Below, one piece after another: positions 8,238 to 16,477 of a stretch of 21,991 nucleotides of DNA. The first letter of the stretch is position 1; each line of letters begins with the position of its first letter. Origin of the DNA: Phycisphaerales bacterium UBA2421 (lineage in GTDB: Bacteria > Planctomycetota > Phycisphaerae > Tepidisphaerales > Tepidisphaeraceae); contig DDRH01000063.1 of assembly GCA_002343075.1 (NCBI GenBank), forward strand, positions 23,273 to 45,263. Direction: 5' to 3'. The notes below the pieces were generated by a model. That model did no database searches and was not told where the DNA came from. It saw only the letters and a program-made list of their open reading frames with translations. The position numbers and the translations under genes were made by a program.

Positions 8238-8263
8238 CCCGTGCTGCCGGCCAAGTCTGCGGC

Positions 8264-8269
8264 TATAAT
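8264..8269 (+). promoter_or_regulatory. -10 box (TATAAT) five bases before a start codon
   Basis: GGCTATAATCCTCGATG puts a perfect TATAAT at 8264-8269 and the ATG at 8275-8277. A transcript starting at the usual distance would begin at or next to the start codon, giving leaderless mRNA. No Shine-Dalgarno is present, which agrees. A -35 match at 17 bp is absent. Confidence 0.45.
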
Positions 8270-8274
8270 CCTCG

Positions 8275-8487
8275 ATGAAGAAGAAGCGGCGACGCGCACG
8301 GTCTGCCGACGAAGGCCGGTATACATGTCCCACTTGCGGTGAAACGATTGTGATTCCGCTGGATTTCAGCCAGGGCACGACGCAGACCTATGTGGAAGAT
8401 TGCCCGGTCTGCTGTAATCCCAATACGGTGCATGTCGAGACTGATCCGGATTGGAACGAGCCGCGTGTCTGGGCCGATCCTGAGTGA
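8275..8487 (+). CDS. CPXCG-motif cysteine-rich small protein
   Basis: 70 residues. After a very basic start (KKKRRRARS) comes YTCPTCGETIVIPLDFSQG, then VEDCPVCCNP and a short acidic tail ending WADPE. The two CPxC pairs and the spacing agree with the small CPXCG-motif cysteine-rich family found in many Gram-negative bacteria; the cysteines probably bind one zinc ion, like a zinc ribbon. No biochemical role is established for the family as far as I know. It has no signal peptide and is presumably cytosolic. It follows the TPR gene by 37 bp and precedes the TraB-like gene by 46 bp, so it may share transcripts with either, although it has its own TATAAT. The ATG at 8275 is the only sensible start. 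Confidence 0.88.
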   Translation: MKKKRRRARSADEGRYTCPTCGETIVIPLDFSQGTTQTYVEDCPVCCNPNTVHVETDPDWNEPRVWADPE

Positions 8488-8533
8488 CGGCGCCGCTTTG
8501 AACCCGGGCTGATTGCATCCAGATGGAGAGTTT

Positions 8534-9466
8534 ATGAATAAGTTGCTGATCGGAATGGCGTTGGGCATCGTATCGGCCGCGCGGCTTGGTGTTGCCGAGC
8601 CGGTGCAGCCCCCCGCGGCAGCGCAGCCGGAGGTGCAGACGCAGTTTGTTCGTTTCCTGGAAGATGTCTCCGGCAAGAGCGTCCTTGAGACCGCAGAGAC
8701 GAGTTATCTTCGCGCCGACGATGGGGTGACGGTGACGCTCATCGGCGCGGTTCACATCGCCGACGAAGACTACTTTCGCGGGTTGAATGCCAGTTTTGAT
8801 CACTACGATGCGCTGCTGTACGAAATGATCAAGCCAAAGAATGCCAACCCCACGCCAGAGGAGATCAAGCAAAAGCGAAAGAGCGCGGGAATGATCGGCT
8901 GGGTCGGGCCGATGCAGAAGTTTATGCAGGAAAACCTTGATTTGGCGTACCAGCTCAACGCGATTGAGTATGACGATCGCGCCAATTTTGTGCACGCCGA
9001 TCTCGATGCCGAAACGTTCCTGGAGCTTCAGGAACAACGCAATGAAGGATTTGTAAAGCTGTTCATTCGGGCATATCGGTCGGAATACAAAAAGCAGAAA
9101 GCAGGCACCTCCACCGCGGCGGAGATGACGCCGTTCCACCTGCTTGCGGCGCTAGGGGCGGGGGAGGACCGGCCTCGGAAGCTGAAGTTGCTTTTTGCCA
9201 AGCAGTTGGGAAGCCTTGAAGGACAGATGGAGGCTTTTGAAGGGCCGAATGGATCGGTGATCATCACCGAGCGAAACAAGCACTGCCTGGCAGTGCTGGA
9301 GACTGAAATCGCTGCGGGGAAGAAGAACATCGGCATTTTTTACGGCGCAGGACACTTCCCCGATATGGAAAAGCGGCTCAAGCAATCTGGCTTCGAGCGC
9401 ACCGGGCAAACCTGGCGGACTGCGTGGAACCTCACCGCCCCGCCGAGCACACAGCCGGTGGAGTGA
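8534..9466 (+). CDS. Exported TraB/TIKI-like protein
   Basis: 310 residues from ATG 8534, which has a GGAG box 4-8 bases upstream; an in-frame TTG at 8513 is less likely. A signal peptide covers residues 1-22 (LLIGMALGIVSAARLGVAEP), so the protein is exported. The core shows the marks of the TraB/PrgY/TIKI superfamily: GAVH (71-74) after a hydrophobic strand, a conserved Glu in LLYEMI (Glu97), a Glu-Arg-Asn-Lys segment (246-249), and GAGH near the end (271-274, YGAGHFPDM). In animal TIKI proteins the paired GxxH motifs and the glutamate form a metalloprotease site. In bacteria some relatives modulate peptide pheromones. Whether this one is a protease is inference. The C-terminus ends 24 bp from the convergent membrane-protein gene. 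Confidence 0.82.
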   Translation: MNKLLIGMALGIVSAARLGVAEPVQPPAAAQPEVQTQFVRFLEDVSGKSVLETAETSYLRADDGVTVTLIGAVHIADEDYFRGLNASFDHYDALLYEMIKPKNANPTPEEIKQKRKSAGMIGWVGPMQKFMQENLDLAYQLNAIEYDDRANFVHADLDAETFLELQEQRNEGFVKLFIRAYRSEYKKQKAGTSTAAEMTPFHLLAALGAGEDRPRKLKLLFAKQLGSLEGQMEAFEGPNGSVIITERNKHCLAVLETEIAAGKKNIGIFYGAGHFPDMEKRLKQSGFERTGQTWRTAWNLTAPPSTQPVE

Positions 9467-9490
9467 ACGCTTGAAAGGCCGCGCGAGCCG

Positions 9491-10681
9491 CTAGACCTTA
9501 ATGTAGATGCGAGCACGGTGCATCGCCATTGCCAGAGCGATGAACAGTGCGACAAACACCAATGCCCACGCCAGCGATTCATTATACGGCGACTCAAAAA
9601 GTGGCTTAAACAGGGTGTCGTACAGCCAGGGTTTGATCGCGCCGCGCTCGCCTGTTGCCGCGGGAACGGCTTTGATCAGCATCAGCCGCCCGACCACCCC
9701 GGCGAGCACGAAGATCGTGATGGCGTTCATGCCGCAGGCAATCAGCGGCGACGCCCATTTCTGGTAGCCAACGATATCGATGATCCAGTAAAACAATCCC
9801 AATCCGAGGCAGGCCAGCCCTGCAGTGTGGATGACATAGCTCGGCGTCCAAATCTGTTTGTTGATTGGCATCAATGCCGAATCGAGCACCCAACTGGACA
9901 TCACGCCCAAAACGCCGAACGAAAACACCCCCGCGACCTTCTCCGCGGCAGTGCGATCAGCCCGCCGGAGCCAGGTGCCAACCAGCCAACCACAAATTAC
10001 TGTCACAATCGCCGGCAGCGTGCTGAGGATGCCTTCGGGATCGTTGTATGCCTTGTAGCCGTGTCGCCCCAGAATCGTCTGGTCGATGAAGTGTGCCAGA
10101 TTCCCTTCCTTGCTGAAATCGCCCGCTGCAAAGCCGGGGGCGGGGATCAATCGCATGGCCCCAAAGTACGCAGCCAGCAACAGCAGGCCGATGCACGCCA
10201 TCTGCTTCCATCCGACCCAAAGCGAGAGAAGCGCCACCACGGCATAACAGACCGCAATTCGTTGCAGAACTCCCGGAATGCGAAAATCGGCGAGATTAAA
10301 GATCCCGGTGCTTCCGCTATACGGAATCGCTCCCAGAAAAAGCCCCAGCCCGAACAAGATCGCACTGCGCCGAAGCACCCCGGTAACAAGCGATCCGCCG
10401 TTGCGGCGGTGCGCTTGCGAAAACGGCACCGCAACGCCGACGATGAAGAGGAAAAAAGGGAAAATCCAGTCGGTCGGTGTGCAACCGTGCCACTGCGCGT
10501 GTGCCAGCGGGGGATACATGTGCGACCATGAGCCGGGGTTGTTGACGAGGATCATCCCAACAATGGTCGCGCCGCGGAACGCGTCGAGCGACATAAGGCG
10601 CTTCGGCTTCGTGGGAGCAATATCGACCCGATCATACTGCAACGGATGTGTTTGAGCGGTGGGGTTCGATTCGATGGCCAT
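9491..10681 (-). CDS. Multi-pass membrane protein, heparan-glucosaminide acetyltransferase-like (DUF1624/DUF5009 type)
   Basis: 396 residues from ATG 10681 (an in-frame TTG at 10714 would add 11). About ten hydrophobic segments predict an integral inner-membrane protein. The opening block RLMSLDAFRGATIVGMILVNN (about 29-49) and the following HAQWHGCTPTDWIFPFFLFIVG (61-82) are hallmarks of the bacterial relatives of heparan-alpha-glucosaminide N-acetyltransferase (COG4299, NagX-like). Such proteins are thought to move an acyl group from cytosolic acetyl-CoA to a sugar amine across the membrane; the bacterial substrate is mostly unknown. The His residues in HAQWHG are candidates for the acyl-carrying step. 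The gene faces the 172-residue membrane-protein gene head to head with 20 bp between start codons, and no Shine-Dalgarno is visible. Family assignment is good; the substrate is not. Confidence 0.85.
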   Translation of the reverse strand: MAIESNPTAQTHPLQYDRVDIAPTKPKRLMSLDAFRGATIVGMILVNNPGSWSHMYPPLAHAQWHGCTPTDWIFPFFLFIVGVAVPFSQAHRRNGGSLVTGVLRRSAILFGLGLFLGAIPYSGSTGIFNLADFRIPGVLQRIAVCYAVVALLSLWVGWKQMACIGLLLLAAYFGAMRLIPAPGFAAGDFSKEGNLAHFIDQTILGRHGYKAYNDPEGILSTLPAIVTVICGWLVGTWLRRADRTAAEKVAGVFSFGVLGVMSSWVLDSALMPINKQIWTPSYVIHTAGLACLGLGLFYWIIDIVGYQKWASPLIACGMNAITIFVLAGVVGRLMLIKAVPAATGERGAIKPWLYDTLFKPLFESPYNESLAWALVFVALFIALAMAMHRARIYIKV

Positions 10682-10701
10682 CGAGTGGATAGGATACAGC
10701 G

Positions 10702-11220
10702 ATGACTGATCCAAATGAAATTCAAGCCAGCCGGCGCACTCGCCGTCGGATGACTTTGCTGCTTCTTGTCTGGTCGATTGCGTCCATTGTGCTAGCTCCG
10801 ACGATTTACTGGATCGCGGCGACGCAGGAATCGGCCAGCCGCAAGTTTGCCGAGGCGCTGGCTCTACAATTCCTCATCTGGGGGCTGATTGACCTGGTTT
10901 TTGCGGCGGTCGGGGTGATTTCGTCGCGCCGGTCCGAAACGTCGCCCGGCGCGGTGCCAGATTTTACAGCGGAGCAACGTGGGGTAGAAAAGCTATTGAA
11001 TGCGCTGCGGTTTAACGTGAAGCTCAACTGGTTCTGGGTGGCATCGGGAGCCGTTCTCCTCGCCGCGGGGGTGGGTGCGGGGTGGCGTGGGAGTTCGGCG
11101 GAGTCGGTGGGATCGCTCTTCGGGCACGGGGCCGGCGTGCTGTGTCAGGCCGGTTTTTTGTTCTGGTTTGATCGCAGCTTTCTGCACAAACTCCAGCCAG
11201 CCGGGCCGGCGGGTGCGTAG
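10702..11220 (+). CDS. Small four-helix membrane protein, possibly DUF6992-like
   Basis: 172 residues. A basic start (SRRTRRR) is followed by four hydrophobic segments: about 17-40, 50-70, 110-127 and 136-155. Between helices 2 and 3 lies a soluble loop (SSRRSETSPGAVPDFTAEQ). Features such as LQFLIWGLIDLVFA, a helix entered by NVKLNWFWVASG, and GHGAGVLCQAGFLFWFDRSF resemble small bacterial proteins grouped as DUF6992, but this rests on memory of the pattern. ATG 10702 lies only 20 bp from the opposing start codon. TAGGAT at 10690-10695 could be a -10 giving a leaderless message. The stop is 5 bp from the end of the convergent ppx-like gene. Function unknown. Confidence 0.75.
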   Translation: MTDPNEIQASRRTRRRMTLLLLVWSIASIVLAPTIYWIAATQESASRKFAEALALQFLIWGLIDLVFAAVGVISSRRSETSPGAVPDFTAEQRGVEKLLNALRFNVKLNWFWVASGAVLLAAGVGAGWRGSSAESVGSLFGHGAGVLCQAGFLFWFDRSFLHKLQPAGPAGA

Positions 11221-11225
11221 CGACA

Positions 11226-12815
11226 TCATTTCTCGCGAAACTCGATGGTCATGCCAAAGACCTTTTCAAACCAGTCTGCCTTCCGCCGGGCACCCCAGAT
11301 CTCCAGTTCGGCGTCTGCGCGCGTGGTAATGGTGCAACGGACCTGCTTCTCTACAACTCTGCAATTCACCGACTGCACCGCACTGGCGTGGCTTCGGTCC
11401 AGCCCGTCGGCGATCCGGAGAAGCGCGGCACCTACATCCACCACTCGCCGGGCGCGCGACGAGAGGACCTTGTACTGCTTATGATCGCGGGTTGGTGCGG
11501 TCTTGCGGTGATATCTTGCGATATTAGCGATGATCTCCACTTCTTCGGTCGAGAAGTTCTTCAGCTTGCCATTGCTGATGAGATACATGCTGTGCTTGTG
11601 ATGGCCGGATCCGGCGATGTGCCAGCCGATGTCGTGCAGCATCGCAGCGTACTCGATTAGTTCTCGCTCGATGTTCCCCAGGCCATGTGTCGATTTCAGC
11701 TCGTCGAATAGATTCAGGCAGAGCGAGGTAACGTGTTCGCTGTGTGTCTTGTGCCAGTCGCACCGACGGGCGAGGTCGAGCACGCTGCGGCGCCGGGGGT
11801 CGGGCACTTCTCTGCGAATGGCGAGGTCTGGCAGGTGTCTGCCAAGATAATCCAGCACAACCCCCTCGCGCAGCGCCGCAGGGCAGATGCCGATTCGTTT
11901 GACTCCCAGCCGCTCAAAGACCTCCTTCACCATCAGGGCCCCGGCGAGAATCTGATCTTTCCGCTGATCGTCAAGCCCGCGCATGCTCGCACGTTCAGCC
12001 TGAGTGGCATCGACGAGCTTGTCGAGAAGTTTATCAAACCGGCCGCGTTCGATCGTGCCAATCAGGCCGTGCTCGTCCGCTTCTGCAAACATCCCATCGC
12101 AGAGTTGTGCGATGTTCTCCAGGGTTCCGCTTGTGCCGATCACCGAAGCCGGTTTGAGCCTGCGAATGTCTTCGAAAAGCGGGCCGAGTTCCTTCTCAAA
12201 ATGGCGGGCCATGGCCTTGCGATCGTCTTTGCTCATCGGGTCGCTCTTTACGAAGCGTGCGGTCAGCCGTGCCGCGCCGAGCTTGCGGCTTTCGAGAATC
12301 TGAGCGCGCTGCTCGTCGCCCACGATGAACTCGACACTGCCACCGCCGATATCCATGATGAGGTGGGGTCGGCGGCCCAAGTCGAGGGCGTGTCGGGCGG
12401 CCAGATAGATCAATCTCGCCTCGTCACGGGCACTCACCACCCTGACCCACAAGCCCAGTTCCCGGCGGATGCGTTCGATCAGGTCACCGCCGTTCTGGGC
12501 CTCGCGAACGGCGGAAGTGGCGATGGCCATCGTCTTCTCGCACCGCCGCTGTGCCGCGGCCTGTTTGAAGCGCTCCAGCACGGTTACGGCTCGTTGCATC
12601 GCCTCGCCGGACAGGCGACGGCTTGGGAAGCTGATTCGGCCCAGCCCAACCGGCTCTTTCATTCGCCAGAGCGTGGTCATCCCGCCGTCGGAATCGGCCT
12701 GGGCGACGATCATATGAATGCTGTTGGATCCAACGTCGATTGCGGCAAGGCGAAGCGAGTCGCTGTCGCTCGGCCGGCCCGAAGTTCTTGCTGCCCGGAA
12801 TGCGCCGCTGGTCAT
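11226..12815 (-). CDS. ppx: Ppx/GppA phosphatase with C-terminal HD domain
   Basis: 529 residues, cytosolic. Exopolyphosphatase or guanosine pentaphosphate phosphatase, degrading inorganic polyphosphate and/or pppGpp. The ASKHA fold is clear: phosphate-binding AAIDVGSNSIHMIVA (24-38), ATSAVREAQNG (99-109), Glu132 in ARDEARLIY at the position of the catalytic glutamate, DIGGGSVEF (155-163) and GTSGTLEN (227-234). The C-terminal part is HD-like, with His361 (HSEHV), His394-Asp395 (LHDIGWH), His405/406 and Asp470 (RIADGLDRSH), so metal ligands look intact and this half may itself be catalytic. Length fits the long Ppx form. The start is ATG 12813-12815 with only a weak GTGGA before it. No polyphosphate kinase lies nearby. 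Ppx and GppA cannot be told apart here. Confidence 0.92.
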   Translation of the reverse strand: MTSGAFRAARTSGRPSDSDSLRLAAIDVGSNSIHMIVAQADSDGGMTTLWRMKEPVGLGRISFPSRRLSGEAMQRAVTVLERFKQAAAQRRCEKTMAIATSAVREAQNGGDLIERIRRELGLWVRVVSARDEARLIYLAARHALDLGRRPHLIMDIGGGSVEFIVGDEQRAQILESRKLGAARLTARFVKSDPMSKDDRKAMARHFEKELGPLFEDIRRLKPASVIGTSGTLENIAQLCDGMFAEADEHGLIGTIERGRFDKLLDKLVDATQAERASMRGLDDQRKDQILAGALMVKEVFERLGVKRIGICPAALREGVVLDYLGRHLPDLAIRREVPDPRRRSVLDLARRCDWHKTHSEHVTSLCLNLFDELKSTHGLGNIERELIEYAAMLHDIGWHIAGSGHHKHSMYLISNGKLKNFSTEEVEIIANIARYHRKTAPTRDHKQYKVLSSRARRVVDVGAALLRIADGLDRSHASAVQSVNCRVVEKQVRCTITTRADAELEIWGARRKADWFEKVFGMTIEFREK

Positions 12816-13045
12816 TCCACGGATTCTACTCGAACGGTTGAGATTTTCGTCCGCAGATGGGCCGTCACGTCAATTGATTCGCGCGGGAGCGTGGAAATAA
12901 ATGCCCGGTGTCATCGAAACTTCCTCGTAGCTTTGGTCTTATGCACTGAAAGCGGTATCTTGCGCGGCATCGCGCGAGGGCACTCCGAGGCCGATGCGCG
13001 GGCTGGCTGGAAACGGAAAACCTGTTAAGAGCGTCAGGAATTGAT
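12816..13045. promoter_or_regulatory. Divergent promoter region between ppx and the efflux operon
   Basis: A 230-bp gap between the ppx start and the macA-like start must hold promoters for both directions. TTGATT (12874-12879) with ATAAAT (12897-12902) at 17-bp spacing is a weak rightward candidate. No clear operator palindrome or riboswitch is visible. A nine-codon frame at 12900-12929 has no support as a leader peptide. Confidence 0.35.
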
Positions 13046-14398
13046 GTGAAGCTGATCATCGGTCTAGTGATTGCCGCGGTGGTGTTGGGTTCGGTTGCTG
13101 TCCCGGTTGCCATGAAGATGCGACCGGGCGGAGAAGAGGGCGAAAGGGTTCGCATTGACGCGGTGGAGCGCGGAAATTTATCGGAAGTGGTGAGCGCGCC
13201 GGGCATTATTCAACCCAAATCCAACATCAAGATTGCGGCGCGGGTTTCGGCTCGGATTGTCGAGATCCCCTTTCGCGAGGGCCAGCGCGTCACCAAGGGC
13301 GACCCCACGGCGAACCCCCCGGTCCCGCCGTCGGTTTTGATTCGGTTGGATTCGACCGATTTGGAAGCACAACTCCGGGCTGTCGAGGCGAGAAAATCGG
13401 CCCAGCAGGCGCAGATCAAGGTCGCTGAATCGCAACTTCAGTCTCAGGAAGCGCAAGTGCGGGCGAGAAAGGCCGAGTTGGATGACGCCGAGCGCGATCT
13501 AGCCCGCCAGGAAAAGCTGTTTGAGAGCAAGGACGTAAGCCAGGTGGCTGTGGAAGCGGCTCAGACTCGGGTTGATCAGCTTTCGGCGCAATACGCATCG
13601 TCGCAGCGGATGATCGACAGCGAGCGGAATGGTCTGGAAGTGCTCCGCTATCAGGTTGCCGCCGCCGAGGCCGACATTGCGCGGGCTCGCGATTCCCTTT
13701 CATATACAACGATTGTGGCACCCATCGATGGCGTGGTGACCAAAGTCAACAGCGAGGTGGGCGAACTGGTGGTGGTCGGCACGATGAACAACCAGGGCAC
13801 GGTTATCATGGAAGTGGCCAACCTCGATACAATGATCGTCAACACGCGCGTGGATGAGGGCACGGTTGCGGCAATCAAAGTGGGTCAGTCGGCAACGATC
13901 CGCTCGCAGGCGTACAAAAATCAGGAGTTTAAGGGGCGGGTGACCGCGGTCGCGCTGGCGCTGACTGAAGAGGCCCGGGAAAACCTGAAATACTATAAGA
14001 CTGAAGTCACGCTGGAAGCACCCGGCCAGCAGATCGTCTCCGGCCTGACCGCGGACGTTGATATTGAGACCGAACTGCATTCGGATGTACTGAAGGTGCC
14101 CAGCCAGGCTGTTCTGGGCCGCAACCGAGAAGAACTGCCCCCAGATGTACGAAACCTGCCCGAGGTCGATCAAGCAAGGTCTTTAGCCACAGTGGTTTAC
14201 CGGTTCGTTGAAGGGAAGGCCGTCGCCACGCCTGTGAAGATTGGGGCGAGTGATGTCACTCACACGATCATTGAAGCCGGCCTGAAAGAAGGCGAGTTGA
14301 TTGTGGCAGGCCCGTACAAGGTGCTTGAAACGCTGAAGCACGAACAAAAGCTTCGCGACGAAGCAGCAACCACGCAGCCGACCGACGTTAAGAAGTAG
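13046..14398 (+). CDS. macA: Periplasmic adaptor (membrane fusion protein) of a MacAB-type efflux pump
   Basis: 450 residues. Links an inner-membrane ABC transporter to an outer-membrane channel. Residues 3-24 form one membrane anchor or uncleaved signal. The barrel-sandwich (lipoyl-like) halves are at about 50-102 ([20 protein letters not shown]) and 220-260 ([20 protein letters not shown]). Between them residues 104-218 are heptad-like, rich in Ala, Gln, Glu and Arg, and form the long coiled-coil hairpin that meets the channel. The beta-barrel and membrane-proximal parts follow to about 430. An odd insertion, [12 protein letters not shown] (86-97), extends the loop before IRLDS. The start is GTG 13046 with CAGGA 6 bases upstream; an out-of-frame ATG at 13044 is followed at once by TGA. 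It is the first gene of a four-gene operon, with 19 bp to the ATPase gene. Confidence 0.92.
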   Translation: MKLIIGLVIAAVVLGSVAVPVAMKMRPGGEEGERVRIDAVERGNLSEVVSAPGIIQPKSNIKIAARVSARIVEIPFREGQRVTKGDPTANPPVPPSVLIRLDSTDLEAQLRAVEARKSAQQAQIKVAESQLQSQEAQVRARKAELDDAERDLARQEKLFESKDVSQVAVEAAQTRVDQLSAQYASSQRMIDSERNGLEVLRYQVAAAEADIARARDSLSYTTIVAPIDGVVTKVNSEVGELVVVGTMNNQGTVIMEVANLDTMIVNTRVDEGTVAAIKVGQSATIRSQAYKNQEFKGRVTAVALALTEEARENLKYYKTEVTLEAPGQQIVSGLTADVDIETELHSDVLKVPSQAVLGRNREELPPDVRNLPEVDQARSLATVVYRFVEGKAVATPVKIGASDVTHTIIEAGLKEGELIVAGPYKVLETLKHEQKLRDEAATTQPTDVKK

Positions 14399-14417
14399 CG
14401 CCTTCCGCAAAGCTCAC

Positions 14418-15206
14418 ATGCTCATTCGCATTCGCAATATCACCAAGCATTACCGCGTGGGAGTGGAGGAGATTCGAGCACTCGACGGTGTAGATATCGA
14501 CATTGCGCCCAACGAGTATGTGGCGATCATGGGAAGCAGCGGTTCGGGTAAGAGCACGCTGATGAACATCCTGGGGTGCCTTGATCGGCCGACCTCGGGC
14601 ACCTACGAACTGGATGGGAAACGCGTCTCCTCGATGACATCTGCCCAACTTGCTGCAGTCCGGAATGAGCGGATTGGATTTGTGTTTCAGTCCTTCGAGC
14701 TGCTGGCCCGGGCCACGGCCATCAAGAACGTAGAACTGCCCCTGCTCTATTCTCCCGACGGGTGGTGGAGCCGCCGCCGGCGCGCGATTGAGTCGCTCGA
14801 ACGGGTTGGACTAGGCCCGCGCATGCACCATCGCCCCAACCAACTCTCCGGCGGGCAGAGGCAGCGCGTGGCGATCGCCCGGGCACTGGTCAACCAGCCC
14901 AAGATTCTCCTGGCGGACGAGCCAACCGGCAATCTCGACAGCCGCACAAGCGACGAAATTCTCGCGCTGTTTGAGTCGCTCCACGCCGAGGGCCAGACGA
15001 TTGTGATCGTTACCCATGAGCCGGACGTGGCACGGCATGCCAAGCGGGTGATTCGGATGCGCGATGGAAAAGTGCAGAGCGATCTTTCCACCGAAGACGA
15101 CATCGCCCAGTCCGCCGATCGGCCGGCGGTCCGGCCGGCCACGTTTGCTGGCGTCTCTAGTTCGGGGCTGGACGGTGAACCGAAGCCTGTCGGAGGCGAG
15201 AAATGA
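14418..15206 (+). CDS. ABC transporter ATPase, MacB/LolD type
   Basis: 262 residues. Hydrolyses ATP to drive the partner permease. All motifs are intact: Walker [10 protein letters not shown] (39-47), Q-loop FVFQSFELL, signature [15 protein letters not shown] from residue 143, Walker B ILLADE (163-168) with D-loop GNLD, and the switch His in IVTHEPD. The sequence is closest in style to the MacB/LolD/FtsE group, in which ATPase and permease may be separate chains, as here; E. coli MacB is a fusion. A C-terminal tail of about 45 residues, rich in Ser, Ala and Pro, follows the ATPase core. The stop overlaps the permease start by 4 bases (ATGA at 15203), which implies translational coupling. The start ATG 14418 has no strong Shine-Dalgarno. 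Confidence 0.95.
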   Translation: MLIRIRNITKHYRVGVEEIRALDGVDIDIAPNEYVAIMGSSGSGKSTLMNILGCLDRPTSGTYELDGKRVSSMTSAQLAAVRNERIGFVFQSFELLARATAIKNVELPLLYSPDGWWSRRRRAIESLERVGLGPRMHHRPNQLSGGQRQRVAIARALVNQPKILLADEPTGNLDSRTSDEILALFESLHAEGQTIVIVTHEPDVARHAKRVIRMRDGKVQSDLSTEDDIAQSADRPAVRPATFAGVSSSGLDGEPKPVGGEK

Positions 15207-16477
15207 AACTGCTCCGCGCGCCGCTCCAGTTGGCGGTGCTTTGTTATCAGAGCTTGTTTCTGGCCTTAACGCAGATTTGGGCCAACAAGCTGCGCTCGGT
15301 TTTGACGACGCTGGGCATCGTGATCGGCGTGGCGAGCGTCACTTGTGTCATCGCAGCGCTGTCGGGGTTGAAAGACAATGTGCTGAGCGAGTTTGAATCA
15401 TTTGGCACCAACAAGGTCTTTATCTTTCCGCGGCGCCCCGCGGTCGGGCCGATGCGGAACGCGCCATTTTATCAGATTCGCTTCCGCCCGGAGTTGTTTG
15501 ATCAGTTACTGGCGCAATCACCATCTACGAAGCACTTTTCCCGGGTGACGCAGATCGTCTCGACTGTGGCCTATGACGAAGCCCGCGATGAAAATGTGAG
15601 CATCATTGGCATCGAACCTGCGTGGCACGACATAGAGGGGCGATTTGTCCTGATGGGCCGCCCGTTCAGTCTGATTGATAACGAGCGGGCGCGCCCCGTC
15701 TGCCTGATTAATGAAAAATTGCGGAATCGCCTGGGCTTGCCCACCGACTGCACCGGGAGCTTTCTCGTGATCGACGGCCGCCGATATCTGATCGTTGGCG
15801 TCATCGAACCGAGCAAGCAGGGCAATATGATCCGAGACGACGCCAGCGATGCCGAAGTGTTTGTGCCGTTTACGACGGCGTGGCGTGCGGGGAATCGTGG
15901 GGCGTTTCTCCCCTTCATGTACGTCACCGCTGCCGCAAAATCGACTGAACTCGCGCCCGAAGCCCGCGCAGAAATTGCCTATTACCTGCGAAAGAAGCGC
16001 AAGATCGATTACGGCGAAGAGGATACGTTTCGAGTGGAAGTCATCGATCAGTTTGTGCAGCAGTTTAACAAGCTGGCCGGGGCCATCACCATTGTGGCGG
16101 GAGGCATCGTCGGTATCTCGCTCATTGTAGGCGGAGTGGGCATCATGAACATTATGCTCGTGAGTGTGAGCGAGCGAACCCGCGAAATCGGCCTGCGGAA
16201 GGCGGTGGGGGCCAAGCCTTCGGCCATATTGCTGCAATTTCTGGTCGAAGCAGTCATGCTTTGCTTTTTTGGTGGACTGGTTGGGCTGATGATCGGCCAA
16301 CTCATGACCATGGCCATCGCAGCGATTCCGGGTGCCCAACTGGACAAGGCGGCGATTCCGACATGGGCCATCATCCTCTCCTTCGGCTTCGCGGCGATGG
16401 TGGGGCTGATCTTCGGCATGTTTCCGGCGATCAAAGCCTCGCGGCTTGATCCGATCGACGCACTTCGGCACGAATGA
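15203..16477 (+). CDS. MacB-type ABC transporter permease (FtsX domain)
   Basis: 424 residues. Membrane subunit of the pump, in the mechanotransmission class of ABC transporters. Topology fits the MacB/FtsX/LolC pattern: one helix near the N-terminus (about 33-55, [19 protein letters not shown]), a large periplasmic domain (about 60-290), and three C-terminal helices (about 293-320, 345-370 and 388-410). Family motifs include [16 protein letters not shown] at the start, [21 protein letters not shown] between helices 2 and 3, and [17 protein letters not shown] at the end. It starts inside the stop of the ATPase gene and its own stop overlaps the next start, so the three genes are tightly coupled. 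Substrate could be a drug, peptide, lipid or lipoprotein; the sequence does not tell. Confidence 0.95.
   Translation: MKLLRAPLQLAVLCYQSLFLALTQIWANKLRSVLTTLGIVIGVASVTCVIAALSGLKDNVLSEFESFGTNKVFIFPRRPAVGPMRNAPFYQIRFRPELFDQLLAQSPSTKHFSRVTQIVSTVAYDEARDENVSIIGIEPAWHDIEGRFVLMGRPFSLIDNERARPVCLINEKLRNRLGLPTDCTGSFLVIDGRRYLIVGVIEPSKQGNMIRDDASDAEVFVPFTTAWRAGNRGAFLPFMYVTAAAKSTELAPEARAEIAYYLRKKRKIDYGEEDTFRVEVIDQFVQQFNKLAGAITIVAGGIVGISLIVGGVGIMNIMLVSVSERTREIGLRKAVGAKPSAILLQFLVEAVMLCFFGGLVGLMIGQLMTMAIAAIPGAQLDKAAIPTWAIILSFGFAAMVGLIFGMFPAIKASRLDPIDALRHE

Noticed and set aside
9518..10531. 337-residue open frame on the plus strand
   Set aside because: Antisense to the acyltransferase-like membrane protein; the composition is rich in Gln, Pro and Arg, with no recognisable motif.
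12900..12929. Nine-codon frame as a possible leader peptide before the efflux operon
   Set aside because: No Shine-Dalgarno, no regulatory codon run and no terminator-like structure after it.
11733..13028. 431-residue open frame on the plus strand
   Set aside because: It is the antisense of the well-supported Ppx/GppA gene. Its protein shows no domain, and long antisense frames are expected with G+C-rich third positions.
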